Assembly (NCBI GenBank): GCA_037445115.1
Contig: JBBILC010000098.1
Location: 1 to 21,659, forward strand
Reading direction: 5' to 3'
DNA: 21,659 nucleotides
Origin: Trichothermofontia sp037445115
Lineage (GTDB): Bacteria > Cyanobacteriota > Cyanobacteriia > B231
Positions 8,433 to 15,672 of the stretch are shown here, one piece after another. The position numbers and the translations under genes are program-made. Under the pieces are notes generated by a model. It was not told the origin of the DNA. It was given only the letters and a program-made list of their open reading frames with translations, and searched no databases. Each line of letters starts with the position of its first letter. Position 1 is the first letter of the stretch.

Positions 8433-9275
8433 ATGGCCCGTGATGCCCGTCGCACATCCCAGACCCCACCCGCCTCTCGCCCAGCCCCTTGGCAACGCTT
8501 GCCCTGGCAACTGCTGTTTACTGGCCTAATGTTTGGGTTTATGTATATCCCCATCCTCGTACTTGGCATTTACAGCTTCAATGAATCGCGCTTTACGGCC
8601 ACTTGGGCCGGGTTTACCCTGGATTGGTACCGCCGTCTGTTTAATGATGCCCGCATTCTGAATGCCCTAGGGACGAGCTTGGCGGTGGCCTGTGTGGCGG
8701 TCGCAATCGCGGCAGTCATTGGCACCCTGATGGCGGTGGGGTTAGCCCGGTATCGCTTTCCGGGCAAAGGGATATACTTGGGGATCACCTACCTCCCCCT
8801 GATCGTGCCGGATATTACGATCGCCGTGTCTACCCTGGTCTTCCTGGCGGTGATTAGCCTGCCCCTGAGCCTAGGGACGATTATCAGTGCCCATATTGTG
8901 TTTTGCCTCGCCTATATTGGCATTATTATTTCGACGCGCCTGGCTGGCCTCGATCCGCACCTAGAGGAAGCCGCCCAGGATCTAGGGGCAACGCCCCTAC
9001 AATCCTTCCTGCGGGTGTTGTTACCCCAACTAACGCCCGCGATCGTGTCCGGTTGCTTACTGGCCTTTGTGTTGAGCATGGATGACTTTTTGATTGCCAG
9101 CTTCACAGCGGGGGGAGGAGCCGTCACGCTCCCGATGGAAATTTTCAGCCGCATTCGGACGGGGGTAAAACCTGATATCAATGCCTTAAGTGTGTTGTTG
9201 ATTTTGGCCTCTGGATTGATTGCCTTTCTGGCTGAGTATATTCGTTTCCGTAGCGAGCAAAAAGGCGTCAGCTAA
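8433..9275 (+). CDS. potC: ABC transporter permease, PotC type (spermidine/putrescine)
   Basis: An inner-membrane permease of about 280 residues with six predicted membrane segments, of the PotC/binding-protein-dependent transport family. The cytoplasmic EAA loop that docks the ATPase is clear (EEAAQDLGATP followed by FLRVLLPQL). The SMDDFLIASFTAGGG segment after it is typical of PotC. In the family, PotC works with PotB, the ATPase PotA and the binding protein PotD to import polyamines. None of these partners is in the window, so they must be encoded elsewhere, or the substrate may differ. The start at 8433 is supported by GGAGG 8 bases upstream. The gene follows the methyltransferase on the same strand and ends at a strong hairpin. 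Confidence 0.85.
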   Translation: MARDARRTSQTPPASRPAPWQRLPWQLLFTGLMFGFMYIPILVLGIYSFNESRFTATWAGFTLDWYRRLFNDARILNALGTSLAVACVAVAIAAVIGTLMAVGLARYRFPGKGIYLGITYLPLIVPDITIAVSTLVFLAVISLPLSLGTIISAHIVFCLAYIGIIISTRLAGLDPHLEEAAQDLGATPLQSFLRVLLPQLTPAIVSGCLLAFVLSMDDFLIASFTAGGGAVTLPMEIFSRIRTGVKPDINALSVLLILASGLIAFLAEYIRFRSEQKGVS

Positions 9276-9301
9276 CTTCAATTTGATGCCCCGCACCCCA
9301 A

Positions 9302-9324
9302 CTCCTCTCCCTGGGGGAGAGGAG
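9302..9324. terminator. strong hairpin between convergent genes
   Basis: CTCCTCTCCC pairs perfectly with GGGAGAGGAG over 10 bp around a 3-base loop. It lies between the permease gene on the plus strand and the membrane-protein gene on the minus strand, so it could end both transcripts. There is no clear T-run. The motif also resembles a common cyanobacterial interspersed palindrome. Confidence 0.55.
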
Positions 9325-9337
9325 CTTACTATTCAGG

Positions 9338-9799
9338 TTAAATCAGCATCAGATAGTGAAGTGTCCACCCAAACCCTAACCCAGCTTGGGCGGTCGCGGC
9401 CAAAATCAGACAGGATTGTAGGCAGGTAAAGCGGGCGGTGAGTAAATCCAAGCGGGCCAAGGCCATTGCCGAAAAAAGCAGTAGGCCCACCAGTAGGAAG
9501 TGCACCCAGGCCAGCAGCACCGCCACCATAAATGCCCCCACAAAGACGGAGATAAAGGAGAGGAGTTCGGACTGAAACCAACGCAGGAGGGGCGATCGCC
9601 AATAGGAGAGGGGCAGGCTGAGCAGGACAGAGCCACCCAGACCAAGGACACTTGCCAGGAGCCACCACAGCCAGTGGGAGTGCCCAAAATCCGCGATCGA
9701 CCAGCCCAAGACACTATAGGCCAGCCCCAGGAAGCCGAGGGAGGCGGAGGGTAGCTTGCGCTCGGTGCTAGAAACAGGGGGCGGTCGATCGCGGGTCAT
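9338..9799 (-). CDS. small multi-pass membrane protein, function unknown
   Basis: A protein of about 153 residues with four or five hydrophobic segments and a short polar N-terminus (MTRDRPPPVSS). I do not recognise a named family. The last segment ends close to the C-terminus (LHYLMLI). I chose the ATG at 9799, which leaves 5 bases after the FIST gene stop; a TTG at 9820 would give seven more residues and overlap that gene. The tight spacing implies co-transcription and probably translational coupling with the FIST gene, so a shared role in sensing is possible but is inference. Confidence 0.7.
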   Translation of the reverse strand: MTRDRPPPVSSTERKLPSASLGFLGLAYSVLGWSIADFGHSHWLWWLLASVLGLGGSVLLSLPLSYWRSPLLRWFQSELLSFISVFVGAFMVAVLLAWVHFLLVGLLLFSAMALARLDLLTARFTCLQSCLILAATAQAGLGFGWTLHYLMLI

Positions 9800-9804
9800 A
9801 GAAC

Positions 9805-11067
9805 TCAGGGTTGACGACAAATCCCAAACACAGACGTATAGCCATGCAGGAAGGTACTGTCTCCAATGGGACCAATCTCACCATTACAGAAGAAGCCACT
9901 AAGGGGAATATCACCGAGGTAGCGCCGGAAGAGTTGCGAGTCAAAATTGGGCTGTTGATAGAGACCCTCGCCGCGTCCAAGGCAGGCAAACATTAGGGCA
10001 CCAACGGGTTTACCTTGATCCTGGTGGGTGCGCTGATAACGTTGTAATAGCACTTCCAGATCCTCCGCTGAGGTGTGGGCATCCCGTAGGTGAAACTGAA
10101 TGCGTTGACCAGGCCGCACCCGATCGCCGATCGCGATCGCCCCCACACGGGGATCAACCCCCAAGAGATTCCGAATCAGAAAATCCCCATGCTCCAGGGT
10201 TGCTTGAAATTCATTACGGGCCACCCCAATAAAGAGGGAATGCTGGGCCAATTGGCGATCGGCCTCATCCAAATCCTGAACAACGGATTGCAGGGCCGTT
10301 AGGGGGGGCTGTCCGGGAGCCAGGGTGTCATCCCCCATTGCATCCAAGCTTTGGAGTTCCAGCAAGATGTTGCGCTGCCCCTCGGTCACCCGGTACAGGT
10401 TCCCGATCGGACGACATCCTTGGGCCACGATCGTATCCACCTGGATATGACCACTCAATGCCACCCCAACGGTCCCTTCCGCATACAACCGGCGATCGCA
10501 AAACAGACCACTCCCCTCCGCCATCAGGCCCCCACCACTGGCCAAGCCCCCCAGCTTCACCGACTGGGGATAGGCGAAGTCCAACCCTTGCAGCAAGTCC
10601 GTCATCCGCGAGGAACCCGGATCGGCCAGCAGGATAAATTGGGGACGATCGCTGGGGTCAACGCCAATCAAATTCACCCAAGTATCGGGGGGACTGTCCA
10701 GATCCGGGAGATCCGCAGCCTCAATATGAAAAGTTTCCACCTTGACACCAGGTAAATGGGCCAGGGTGAGGGCCAGAGCGGGAGCTGCTTCCACTTCCTG
10801 CGTGCGACCCGTGGCAGCACGACCGATGATCCCACCGCCCCCACAGCCGATCAGGGCTGGGAGATCCAGATATTCCTGCAACAGGGGCAGGACCCGTGGG
10901 AACTCACTGGTGAAGGCAGCCGAAATGAACAGGAGACCTAAGTCGGGTCTGGCTCCCGCCAAGTCCTGCTTCGCCCGCATCACCACTTCCGCGATCGCGG
11001 CCTCCAGGGAGGGACGCGTCGATAAAGCACTAGACCAAAGCATGGTTGTCGAAGCAGAAGCGACCAT
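9805..11067 (-). CDS. FIST domain protein (FIST_N and FIST_C), small-molecule sensor-like
   Basis: A 420-residue protein matching the FIST family, in which a FIST_N domain (roughly residues 25-230 here) is followed by FIST_C (roughly 240-400). Recognisable parts include the glycine-rich IGCGGGGIIG near residue 75, DLLQGLDFAYPQSVKLGG in FIST_N, and FACLGRGEGLY with FFCNGEIGPIG near the C-terminus. FIST domains are thought to bind small ligands, often amino acids, and usually occur attached to signalling output domains. This one has no output domain, so it would act alone or through a partner. The start is the ATG at 11067; a second in-frame ATG lies at 11043. The small membrane-protein gene follows immediately. 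Confidence 0.88.
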   Translation of the reverse strand: MVASASTTMLWSSALSTRPSLEAAIAEVVMRAKQDLAGARPDLGLLFISAAFTSEFPRVLPLLQEYLDLPALIGCGGGGIIGRAATGRTQEVEAAPALALTLAHLPGVKVETFHIEAADLPDLDSPPDTWVNLIGVDPSDRPQFILLADPGSSRMTDLLQGLDFAYPQSVKLGGLASGGGLMAEGSGLFCDRRLYAEGTVGVALSGHIQVDTIVAQGCRPIGNLYRVTEGQRNILLELQSLDAMGDDTLAPGQPPLTALQSVVQDLDEADRQLAQHSLFIGVARNEFQATLEHGDFLIRNLLGVDPRVGAIAIGDRVRPGQRIQFHLRDAHTSAEDLEVLLQRYQRTHQDQGKPVGALMFACLGRGEGLYQQPNFDSQLFRRYLGDIPLSGFFCNGEIGPIGDSTFLHGYTSVFGICRQP

Positions 11068-11286
11068 AGATCTTCCCTATATAGTCATAGTTATTTAATG
11101 TGGGGATGGGGCACTAGGTGAACCCTAGCTAGGCATCAAATCCCGCCCCTTCCCGGTCAGTTCAGGATGGTAATCGCTGGCATGGGGGGGGGAAATAAAC
11201 CGTGGCAGACCCAGGCCCAAGGTGATCCCTCCAGTTATCTAGGATGCCCACTTATAGGATAGAGGATCGAGAGGAGAGAGGAGGAG

Positions 11287-11544
11287 TCAAGGTTTTTTCT
11301 TGGGATTGGCGGCTTCTGGAGATAACGGCTCCGACGGAGGTTTCTCCGTTGGGCTAGTCTCGCTCGACTGCCACCAAGCCACGATTAAGCCACTGCATAC
11401 CCCACTCAAAAGGCTTAACACCAAACTGAGGCGCAGGGGTAACCCCAGCACTAAATAGGCAACCAAGAGAACTAACCAGACCTTCCAACCCGTGTTAATC
11501 CCCTGGGTAATGGCTGAGGCTTCCTTCCCCCCCCCTGGCGCCAT
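11287..11544 (-). CDS. small two-segment membrane protein, function unknown
   Basis: An 85-residue protein with two hydrophobic segments (about residues 21-40 and 43-58) and a polar tail rich in proline, serine, glutamate and lysine that ends in PKKKP. No family is recognised. The ATG at 11544 is followed almost at once by nine consecutive guanines, read as three glycine codons. A change in that run would shift the frame. It stands alone, 219 bases upstream of the FIST gene on the same strand. Confidence 0.55.
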   Translation of the reverse strand: MAPGGGKEASAITQGINTGWKVWLVLLVAYLVLGLPLRLSLVLSLLSGVCSGLIVAWWQSSETSPTEKPPSEPLSPEAANPKKKP

Positions 11545-11663
11545 CGGGTCATCCCTCGTGAAAGACTCATGAACGATTCATTTTAAGACCAGCAACGCTA
11601 GCCTAAACTGGCTTGAGCGTTACGTTAACCCAAGGTTGGGGAATTATACACCGATTAGCGTTA

Positions 11664-11668
11664 AAGGA
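11664..11668 (+). promoter_or_regulatory. ribosome binding site AAGGA
   Basis: AAGGA lies 6 bases before the ATG at 11675 and supports that start. Confidence 0.55.
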
Positions 11669-11674
11669 TAAACA

Positions 11675-12121
11675 ATGACAAGCAAAAGCATAGGCATCGC
11701 AGCGATCGCGACACTGGTATTGACGGTGGTCCCGGCGCTGGCCCAGGAGTTCAGCCACAACGATGGAACAACCCAGATACTTATCTGGCGAGATGGCATA
11801 CAGTCATCCCAAGGTCCTATCTGGAAGTTGACCGTCGTTGAGTTCCTGCCGCAATTGATGCCTGGGTTCGACTTCACTGATAACCAGCCCTATGACGCGA
11901 CGTTGCGGCATATGCACCTGGACTGCAAAACGGGTGCAACAGAAACCATAATCATCACCTTCCTCGCGGATACGGAACGCGAGGCGTTAACAACCTTCTT
12001 GAACGGTACAGAACGGGGGACGCTGACGGGTGCCCGAATGCTGGCATCCATGCTAGGTGGCAGAGCCATAGCCCCCGACTCGGAGCACGGACAGCAACTG
12101 AAGAAGTTTTTTTGTCGGTGA
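11675..12121 (+). CDS. small secreted protein, function unknown
   Basis: A 148-residue protein with a clear Sec-type signal peptide: K4, a hydrophobic core at about 6-20, and a cleavage site after PALA (residue 23). The mature part is about 125 residues and contains only two cysteines, C84 and C147, which could form one disulfide in the periplasm. No family is recognised. The mature part is mixed in character, with no repeats or membrane segments. AAGGA 6 bases upstream supports the start. A dispersed 87-bp palindromic repeat begins right after the stop codon and separates it from the convergent azoreductase gene. Confidence 0.75.
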   Translation: MTSKSIGIAAIATLVLTVVPALAQEFSHNDGTTQILIWRDGIQSSQGPIWKLTVVEFLPQLMPGFDFTDNQPYDATLRHMHLDCKTGATETIIITFLADTEREALTTFLNGTERGTLTGARMLASMLGGRAIAPDSEHGQQLKKFFCR

Positions 12122-12122
12122 T

Positions 12123-12209
12123 ACAGCACTTCCATACTCAGTGAGGTACAGGCAAGGGGCTTAAGCCCCTTGTTCGCAAGGCTTGACAGCACTTCATTAG
12201 AGAGGGAGC
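12123..12209 (+). repeat. 87-bp dispersed repeat with palindromic core, copy 1
   Basis: Closely matches 17074-17160 over its whole length, with about eight or nine differences and no gaps. The perfect palindrome at 12153-12172 shares its core with 92-113. It sits between two convergent genes and could end both transcripts. Confidence 0.85.
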
Positions 12210-12235
12210 GGCTGTAGAGACTGACAATACCAACC

Positions 12236-12865
12236 TTACAGGCTGGCAGCTAGGGTGGTTGCTTGGGCGATCGCCGCATCCTTCTTCGCCGACACCACCT
12301 CCGGGGGAGCCAGGGTGGGGTCAACAAAAATTGAGTGAATCTCGGTAAAGCCGATAAACCCTAGCCAGAGCTTGACATAGGCCGCCTGCAAATCCATCGC
12401 TTCACCGGGTGTGCCACTGGGATATTCGCCACCCCGCGCATAGACCACCACCACGGGTTTGCCCGTGACTAAGCCCTGATACCCGGTTTCGGGGGAAAAG
12501 CTAAAGGTGAGGCCCGGTTGGGTGATCACATCAATGTAGTGCTTGAGGGGATAGGGAATACTAAAATTCCACATGGGAATGCTGAAGAGGTACTTGTCTG
12601 CTGCCTTGAAGCGATCGGCCACCGCCGCCACTGCATTCCAAGCCGCCGCCTGTTCCGGGGTATGGGCAGACCCACTCAGGACCGCATACTTGGCGTTCAG
12701 GGTTTCCCCGTCAAAGGGCGGTAGGTCAGTCGCCCACAGGTCTAGGGTTTCAATCGTATCATCGGGATGAGTGGCTTTGTACTGTTCCAGAAAAGCGTGG
12801 GCCACTGCGATCGAATGGGAACGTTCCTTCCGAGGTGAACACTCCAGGTAAAGTAACTTAGCCAT
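12236..12865 (-). CDS. azoR: FMN-dependent NADH-azoreductase
   Basis: A 209-residue flavodoxin-fold oxidoreductase. The enzyme uses NADH and bound FMN to reduce quinones and azo compounds by two electrons and is thought to protect against quinone stress. Visible signatures are the phosphate-binding start LYLECSPRKERSHS (5-18), the FMN-binding PMWNFSIPYPLKHYID (97-112), and VVYARGGEY (140-148). Length is normal for AzoR. The start is the ATG at 12865 (MAKLLYLE). It is transcribed alone, converging on the small secreted-protein gene; psbK lies upstream on the same strand and is separated by a probable terminator. Confidence 0.92.
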   Translation of the reverse strand: MAKLLYLECSPRKERSHSIAVAHAFLEQYKATHPDDTIETLDLWATDLPPFDGETLNAKYAVLSGSAHTPEQAAAWNAVAAVADRFKAADKYLFSIPMWNFSIPYPLKHYIDVITQPGLTFSFSPETGYQGLVTGKPVVVVYARGGEYPSGTPGEAMDLQAAYVKLWLGFIGFTEIHSIFVDPTLAPPEVVSAKKDAAIAQATTLAASL

Positions 12866-12935
12866 GTCTACATCTCCGGTAAGGGGCGATCGTTACGGTC
12901 ATTTTGACTATTGCCACTCGACAGAATAGCCAAGC

Positions 12936-12960
12936 AAAAGGGGACATCAAAACCGCCCCC
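12936..12960 (-). terminator. probable terminator downstream of psbK
   Basis: On the minus strand, GGGGGCG can pair with TGTCCCC (with G-U pairs) around a 7-base loop, followed directly by TTTT. It lies about 60 bases after the psbK stop codon. The U-run is short, so strength is uncertain. Confidence 0.45.
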
Positions 12961-13020
12961 TCAACACAAATTTATGGCAAAGTTTATTGCAAAATGTTAC
13001 AAAACCGCGCTTGCGATTAA

Positions 13021-13158
13021 TTATCTAAATCCAACAGCGGCTTGCCATACAAAGGCTAGAAGCAAAAAGAACAAGGGGATCAGGGGCAGAACATCGACTA
13101 GGGGATCAAAGACTTGATAGGCTTCAGGTAACTTTGCCAGTAGCAGTGCTGCTTCCAT
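13021..13158 (-). CDS. psbK: photosystem II protein K precursor
   Basis: A 45-residue precursor that is cut before KLPEAY to give the 37-residue PsbK subunit, a single-span membrane protein at the edge of photosystem II near CP43. The family signature is complete: KLPEAYQVFDPLVDVLP (9-25), then the membrane segment, then FVWQAAVGFR at the C-terminus. The reading frame is open upstream to 13206, but PsbK precursors begin close to MEAALLLAKLPEAY, so the ATG at 13158 is the right start; GAGG lies about 11 bases before it. The gene follows sucD by 72 bases on the same strand and has its own likely terminator. Confidence 0.96.
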   Translation of the reverse strand: MEAALLLAKLPEAYQVFDPLVDVLPLIPLFFLLLAFVWQAAVGFR

Positions 13159-13230
13159 GAATTGATATACCTCGCTTTGGTCAGGGATTTCAGGATTGTC
13201 TTGCATCTTAACATGGGAGCGTCTGCCCCA

Positions 13231-14148
13231 CTAAGTGCGTTTTTGTTTGAGGGCTTTTTTGACCAGTTCGGGCACTTGGGCGGGGGATTGGGCCACGGGA
13301 ATTTTGGCCTGCTTAAAGGCAGCAACTTTGCGAGCCGGGGTGCCAAAATCAACGGCACTTTCCGCCGTAAGGCTGAAGGGCATGATCCGGTGTTGGGGGG
13401 GGAGGAGCGCCTGACTGGGTAAGGGCAATGTTGGCAAGGACTGACCCGCAATATAGGCAATCACGGGTGTATCGATCGCTTCGGCAATGTAGTCTGCTGC
13501 CATCTCTTCCTGATCGGTGCCCAGTTCCCCGACTAACACAATGACTTCAGTTTGATCGTCTTCATCCAGGATTTGCAGCCATTGGGAAAAGGAGGAGCCA
13601 ACCAGTGGATTCCCCCCAATGCCAAGGGCGATCGACTGCCCCAACCCCGCCTGGGTGAGTTCCTGGGCCACGGCATAGGTGAGGGTGCCGCTCCGGCTCA
13701 GCAGCCCCACCGGACCGGGCCGGTAAAAGGCCGGGGGATGGGTACCCAGCAAGACCTGACCGGGCACAATCAATCCCGGTGAATTAGGCCCGACAATCAG
13801 GGTCTCTAGGGCCTCCGCCCGCCGCAGTAGCCGCACCATATCCATCGGCGGGACCCCCTGGCTGAGGATGATGATTTGGCGAATGCCCACCGCCAGGGCT
13901 TCTAGCGCCGCATCCAGGACTTGGTAGGGGGGGGTGAGGATCACGGTGGTATCTACGCTGCCATTCACCGCGATCGCCTGTTCCACCAGATCAAAAATGG
14001 GAATACCGTGCCACTCGCTGCGTTCCCCCGCCGGACTGATCCCGGCCACCACATTGGTGCCGTAGGCCTTCATCTGGGGCGCATAGATCTGGCCGAGAGG
14101 TTCGAGGATACCCTGAACGATGACTTGACTCTGGGGGTTGAATTTCAT
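13231..14148 (-). CDS. sucD: succinyl-CoA ligase alpha subunit-like protein lacking the catalytic histidine motif
   Basis: A 305-residue protein that aligns along its length with the alpha subunit of succinyl-CoA synthetase, which converts succinyl-CoA, ADP and phosphate to succinate, CoA and ATP. The CoA-binding start (VIVQGILEPLG, 9-19), GPNSPG (120-125), SRSGTLTYAV (151-160) and GELGTDQEE (207-215) are preserved. The phosphohistidine motif RMGHAGA is not: the aligned stretch reads RIMPFSL (254-260), with proline where the histidine should be, and there is an insertion rich in leucine and proline before it. The usual reaction cycle should therefore be impaired or different. The C-terminal part aligns again, so this is not a simple frameshift. 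The start codon overlaps the sucC stop (ATGA). Confidence 0.88.
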   Translation of the reverse strand: MKFNPQSQVIVQGILEPLGQIYAPQMKAYGTNVVAGISPAGERSEWHGIPIFDLVEQAIAVNGSVDTTVILTPPYQVLDAALEALAVGIRQIIILSQGVPPMDMVRLLRRAEALETLIVGPNSPGLIVPGQVLLGTHPPAFYRPGPVGLLSRSGTLTYAVAQELTQAGLGQSIALGIGGNPLVGSSFSQWLQILDEDDQTEVIVLVGELGTDQEEMAADYIAEAIDTPVIAYIAGQSLPTLPLPSQALLPPQHRIMPFSLTAESAVDFGTPARKVAAFKQAKIPVAQSPAQVPELVKKALKQKRT

Positions 14149-15449
14149 AAGGTGGGTGATTTTTGGCTGGCCTTCGCCGCTTTGGGCGTTCTGTTCGCTT
14201 TTTCAGCTCGATTGGTTTTGGCCAGGTGGATAGCCTGGGCAATCGCCTCGGTTAGGGTGTCGTAGCAAAAGATTGGGACCTTGTCCCCGCTGGTTGGTTG
14301 TGCCGCGATCGCCGTGTCGCCTTCCAGGGTGGCCAGGGCCGCCAGGGTGGCCGCATGGCTTGGTCCCAGTAGCCGGATCACGAGGGCGGGCAGCCCGTGC
14401 GAACGGGGGAGCCGCTCCTGACGTTTTAGATAGGTCGCGATCGTGTCGATGAGGGCTGTGCCATCGAGGGTACCACTGACCAGGTGAATCAGAATCACCC
14501 GCAGGTGAGGCTCTTGGCTAAGTAACGCCAGGGCTTCGGCCAATTGGCTCTGCATCCCTACTGTGGGCAGGTGCGCATCTTCGCCATCCGCCGCCAGAGG
14601 AGCCGCCCCCCAATCCGCTTGGGCATCCCCGCCTAAATTCAGACAGCTTCCCGCTTTGCCTTTGGCCTGGTACAGCAGATCTAGGGTAGCCAGGGTGAGG
14701 CCCGTACCATTGCAGATGATGCCGATCGCGCCTCCCAGTTCCAAGCGGATCGCTGGCTCCAAAACCGGGGGCAAGGAACGTGCGGGGGCCAAGCGGGCGG
14801 TCAGGGTGGTCAAGTGGGGGTGGCGATTGAGGGCCGTATCATTAACCGTCACCTTGCCATCCAGGGCCATGACATCGCCGTTGACACTCACCCCCAAGGG
14901 ATTGATTTCGACTAAATCCAAATCCTCTTGGAGAAATAACTTATACATTTTCTGCACAACCGTGCTAACCGACGCGATCAGCTTGCCCTTGAGACCCATT
15001 TTGATCGCTAAGCGTCGTGCATAGAAGGGCGAAAAGTCTTGATCCACGATCACGCGCTGGACCTGACTAAAGGTCGCCTCGGCGTTCATCCCCCCTTCCT
15101 GGGACCCCAGGAGAACGGGTCGCCGCAGGCTAGTATCAAGGACCACGGCCAAATAGAATTCGCGATCGGCGTCATATTTGGCTTCGGCGAGGATGATATC
15201 GGGGTAGTCCCCCATAATGGGCAGATTAAAGATCGTTTGGGCCGCTGCGATCGCGTCGATCGTATTTTCCGCAAACCGGACGCCCCCCGCCTTCCCCCGT
15301 CCCCCGCGCCGCACCTGGGATTTCAACACCACGGGGTAGGGAATCTTCAGCCCCTTGAGGTCCTGGGGCTGGCTGATGCACTGGGAGGGCAAGACGGGGA
15401 TACCCATCGCCTGAAATAGTTCTTTCGCTTGGTACTCTAGCAGGTCCAT
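14145..15449 (-). CDS. sucC: succinyl-CoA ligase beta subunit
   Basis: A 434-residue ATP-grasp protein, the nucleotide-binding beta subunit of succinyl-CoA synthetase in the tricarboxylic acid cycle. The ATP-grasp part shows KSQVRRGGRGKAGG (43-56), and the magnesium ligands N183 in EINPL and D197 in ALDGKV are spaced 14 residues apart as in the E. coli enzyme. The C-terminal ligase domain has GIICNGTGLTLAT and NLGGDA. The protein is about 40 residues longer than usual; the extra tail is rich in lysine, alanine and threonine and may be disordered. The start is the ATG at 15449. It overlaps sucD by 4 bases, so the subunits are translationally coupled. The beta subunit looks intact while its partner lacks the catalytic histidine. 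Confidence 0.92.
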   Translation of the reverse strand: MDLLEYQAKELFQAMGIPVLPSQCISQPQDLKGLKIPYPVVLKSQVRRGGRGKAGGVRFAENTIDAIAAAQTIFNLPIMGDYPDIILAEAKYDADREFYLAVVLDTSLRRPVLLGSQEGGMNAEATFSQVQRVIVDQDFSPFYARRLAIKMGLKGKLIASVSTVVQKMYKLFLQEDLDLVEINPLGVSVNGDVMALDGKVTVNDTALNRHPHLTTLTARLAPARSLPPVLEPAIRLELGGAIGIICNGTGLTLATLDLLYQAKGKAGSCLNLGGDAQADWGAAPLAADGEDAHLPTVGMQSQLAEALALLSQEPHLRVILIHLVSGTLDGTALIDTIATYLKRQERLPRSHGLPALVIRLLGPSHAATLAALATLEGDTAIAAQPTSGDKVPIFCYDTLTEAIAQAIHLAKTNRAEKANRTPKAAKASQKSPTL

Positions 15450-15634
15450 CGCTTTGATCAGGACAATGAATGCATCTTAGCGCTTTGGGAGGGATAGGGA
15501 GCAGGGGAGAGGGAAGAGGAGATTTGAATGTTGAATTTTGAATTGGGAGTGGAACCGTGGTTCCAGTCGGCTGGGGCTGGGCAGATTTTTCCGCACTCGG
15601 TCAGGGGCCTAGCCCACAAAAGGGGCTGATTGCG

Positions 15635-15640
15635 TATGAT
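15635..15640 (+). promoter_or_regulatory. possible -10 box TATGAT for the M16 peptidase gene
   Basis: TATGAT lies 32 bases before the ATG at 15673. A transcript starting about 7 bases after it would leave only about 5 bases before the alternative TTG at 15652, which favours the ATG. No convincing -35 box was found. Confidence 0.3.
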
Positions 15641-15672
15641 CAAGGCGTTAGTTGTTTGCTCCGGTATGCTCT

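Noticed and set aside
10338..10755. two open frames of 99 and 134 codons on the plus strand
   Set aside because: Both lie opposite the FIST gene and have low-complexity, proline- and arginine-rich translations typical of antisense frames.
13393..13404. frameshift as the explanation for the missing SucD histidine
   Set aside because: A run of eight G is present, but the normal frame aligns with SucD on both sides of it, and the shifted frame soon reaches a stop without giving GHAGA.
14563..15024. 153-codon open frame on the plus strand
   Set aside because: It is antisense to sucC, whose family motifs are clear on the minus strand. The frame is open because of GC-rich codon use and resembles no family.
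15485..15520. purine-rich tract as a regulatory element
   Set aside because: It is simple sequence between divergent genes, with no symmetry or motif that would support a specific role.
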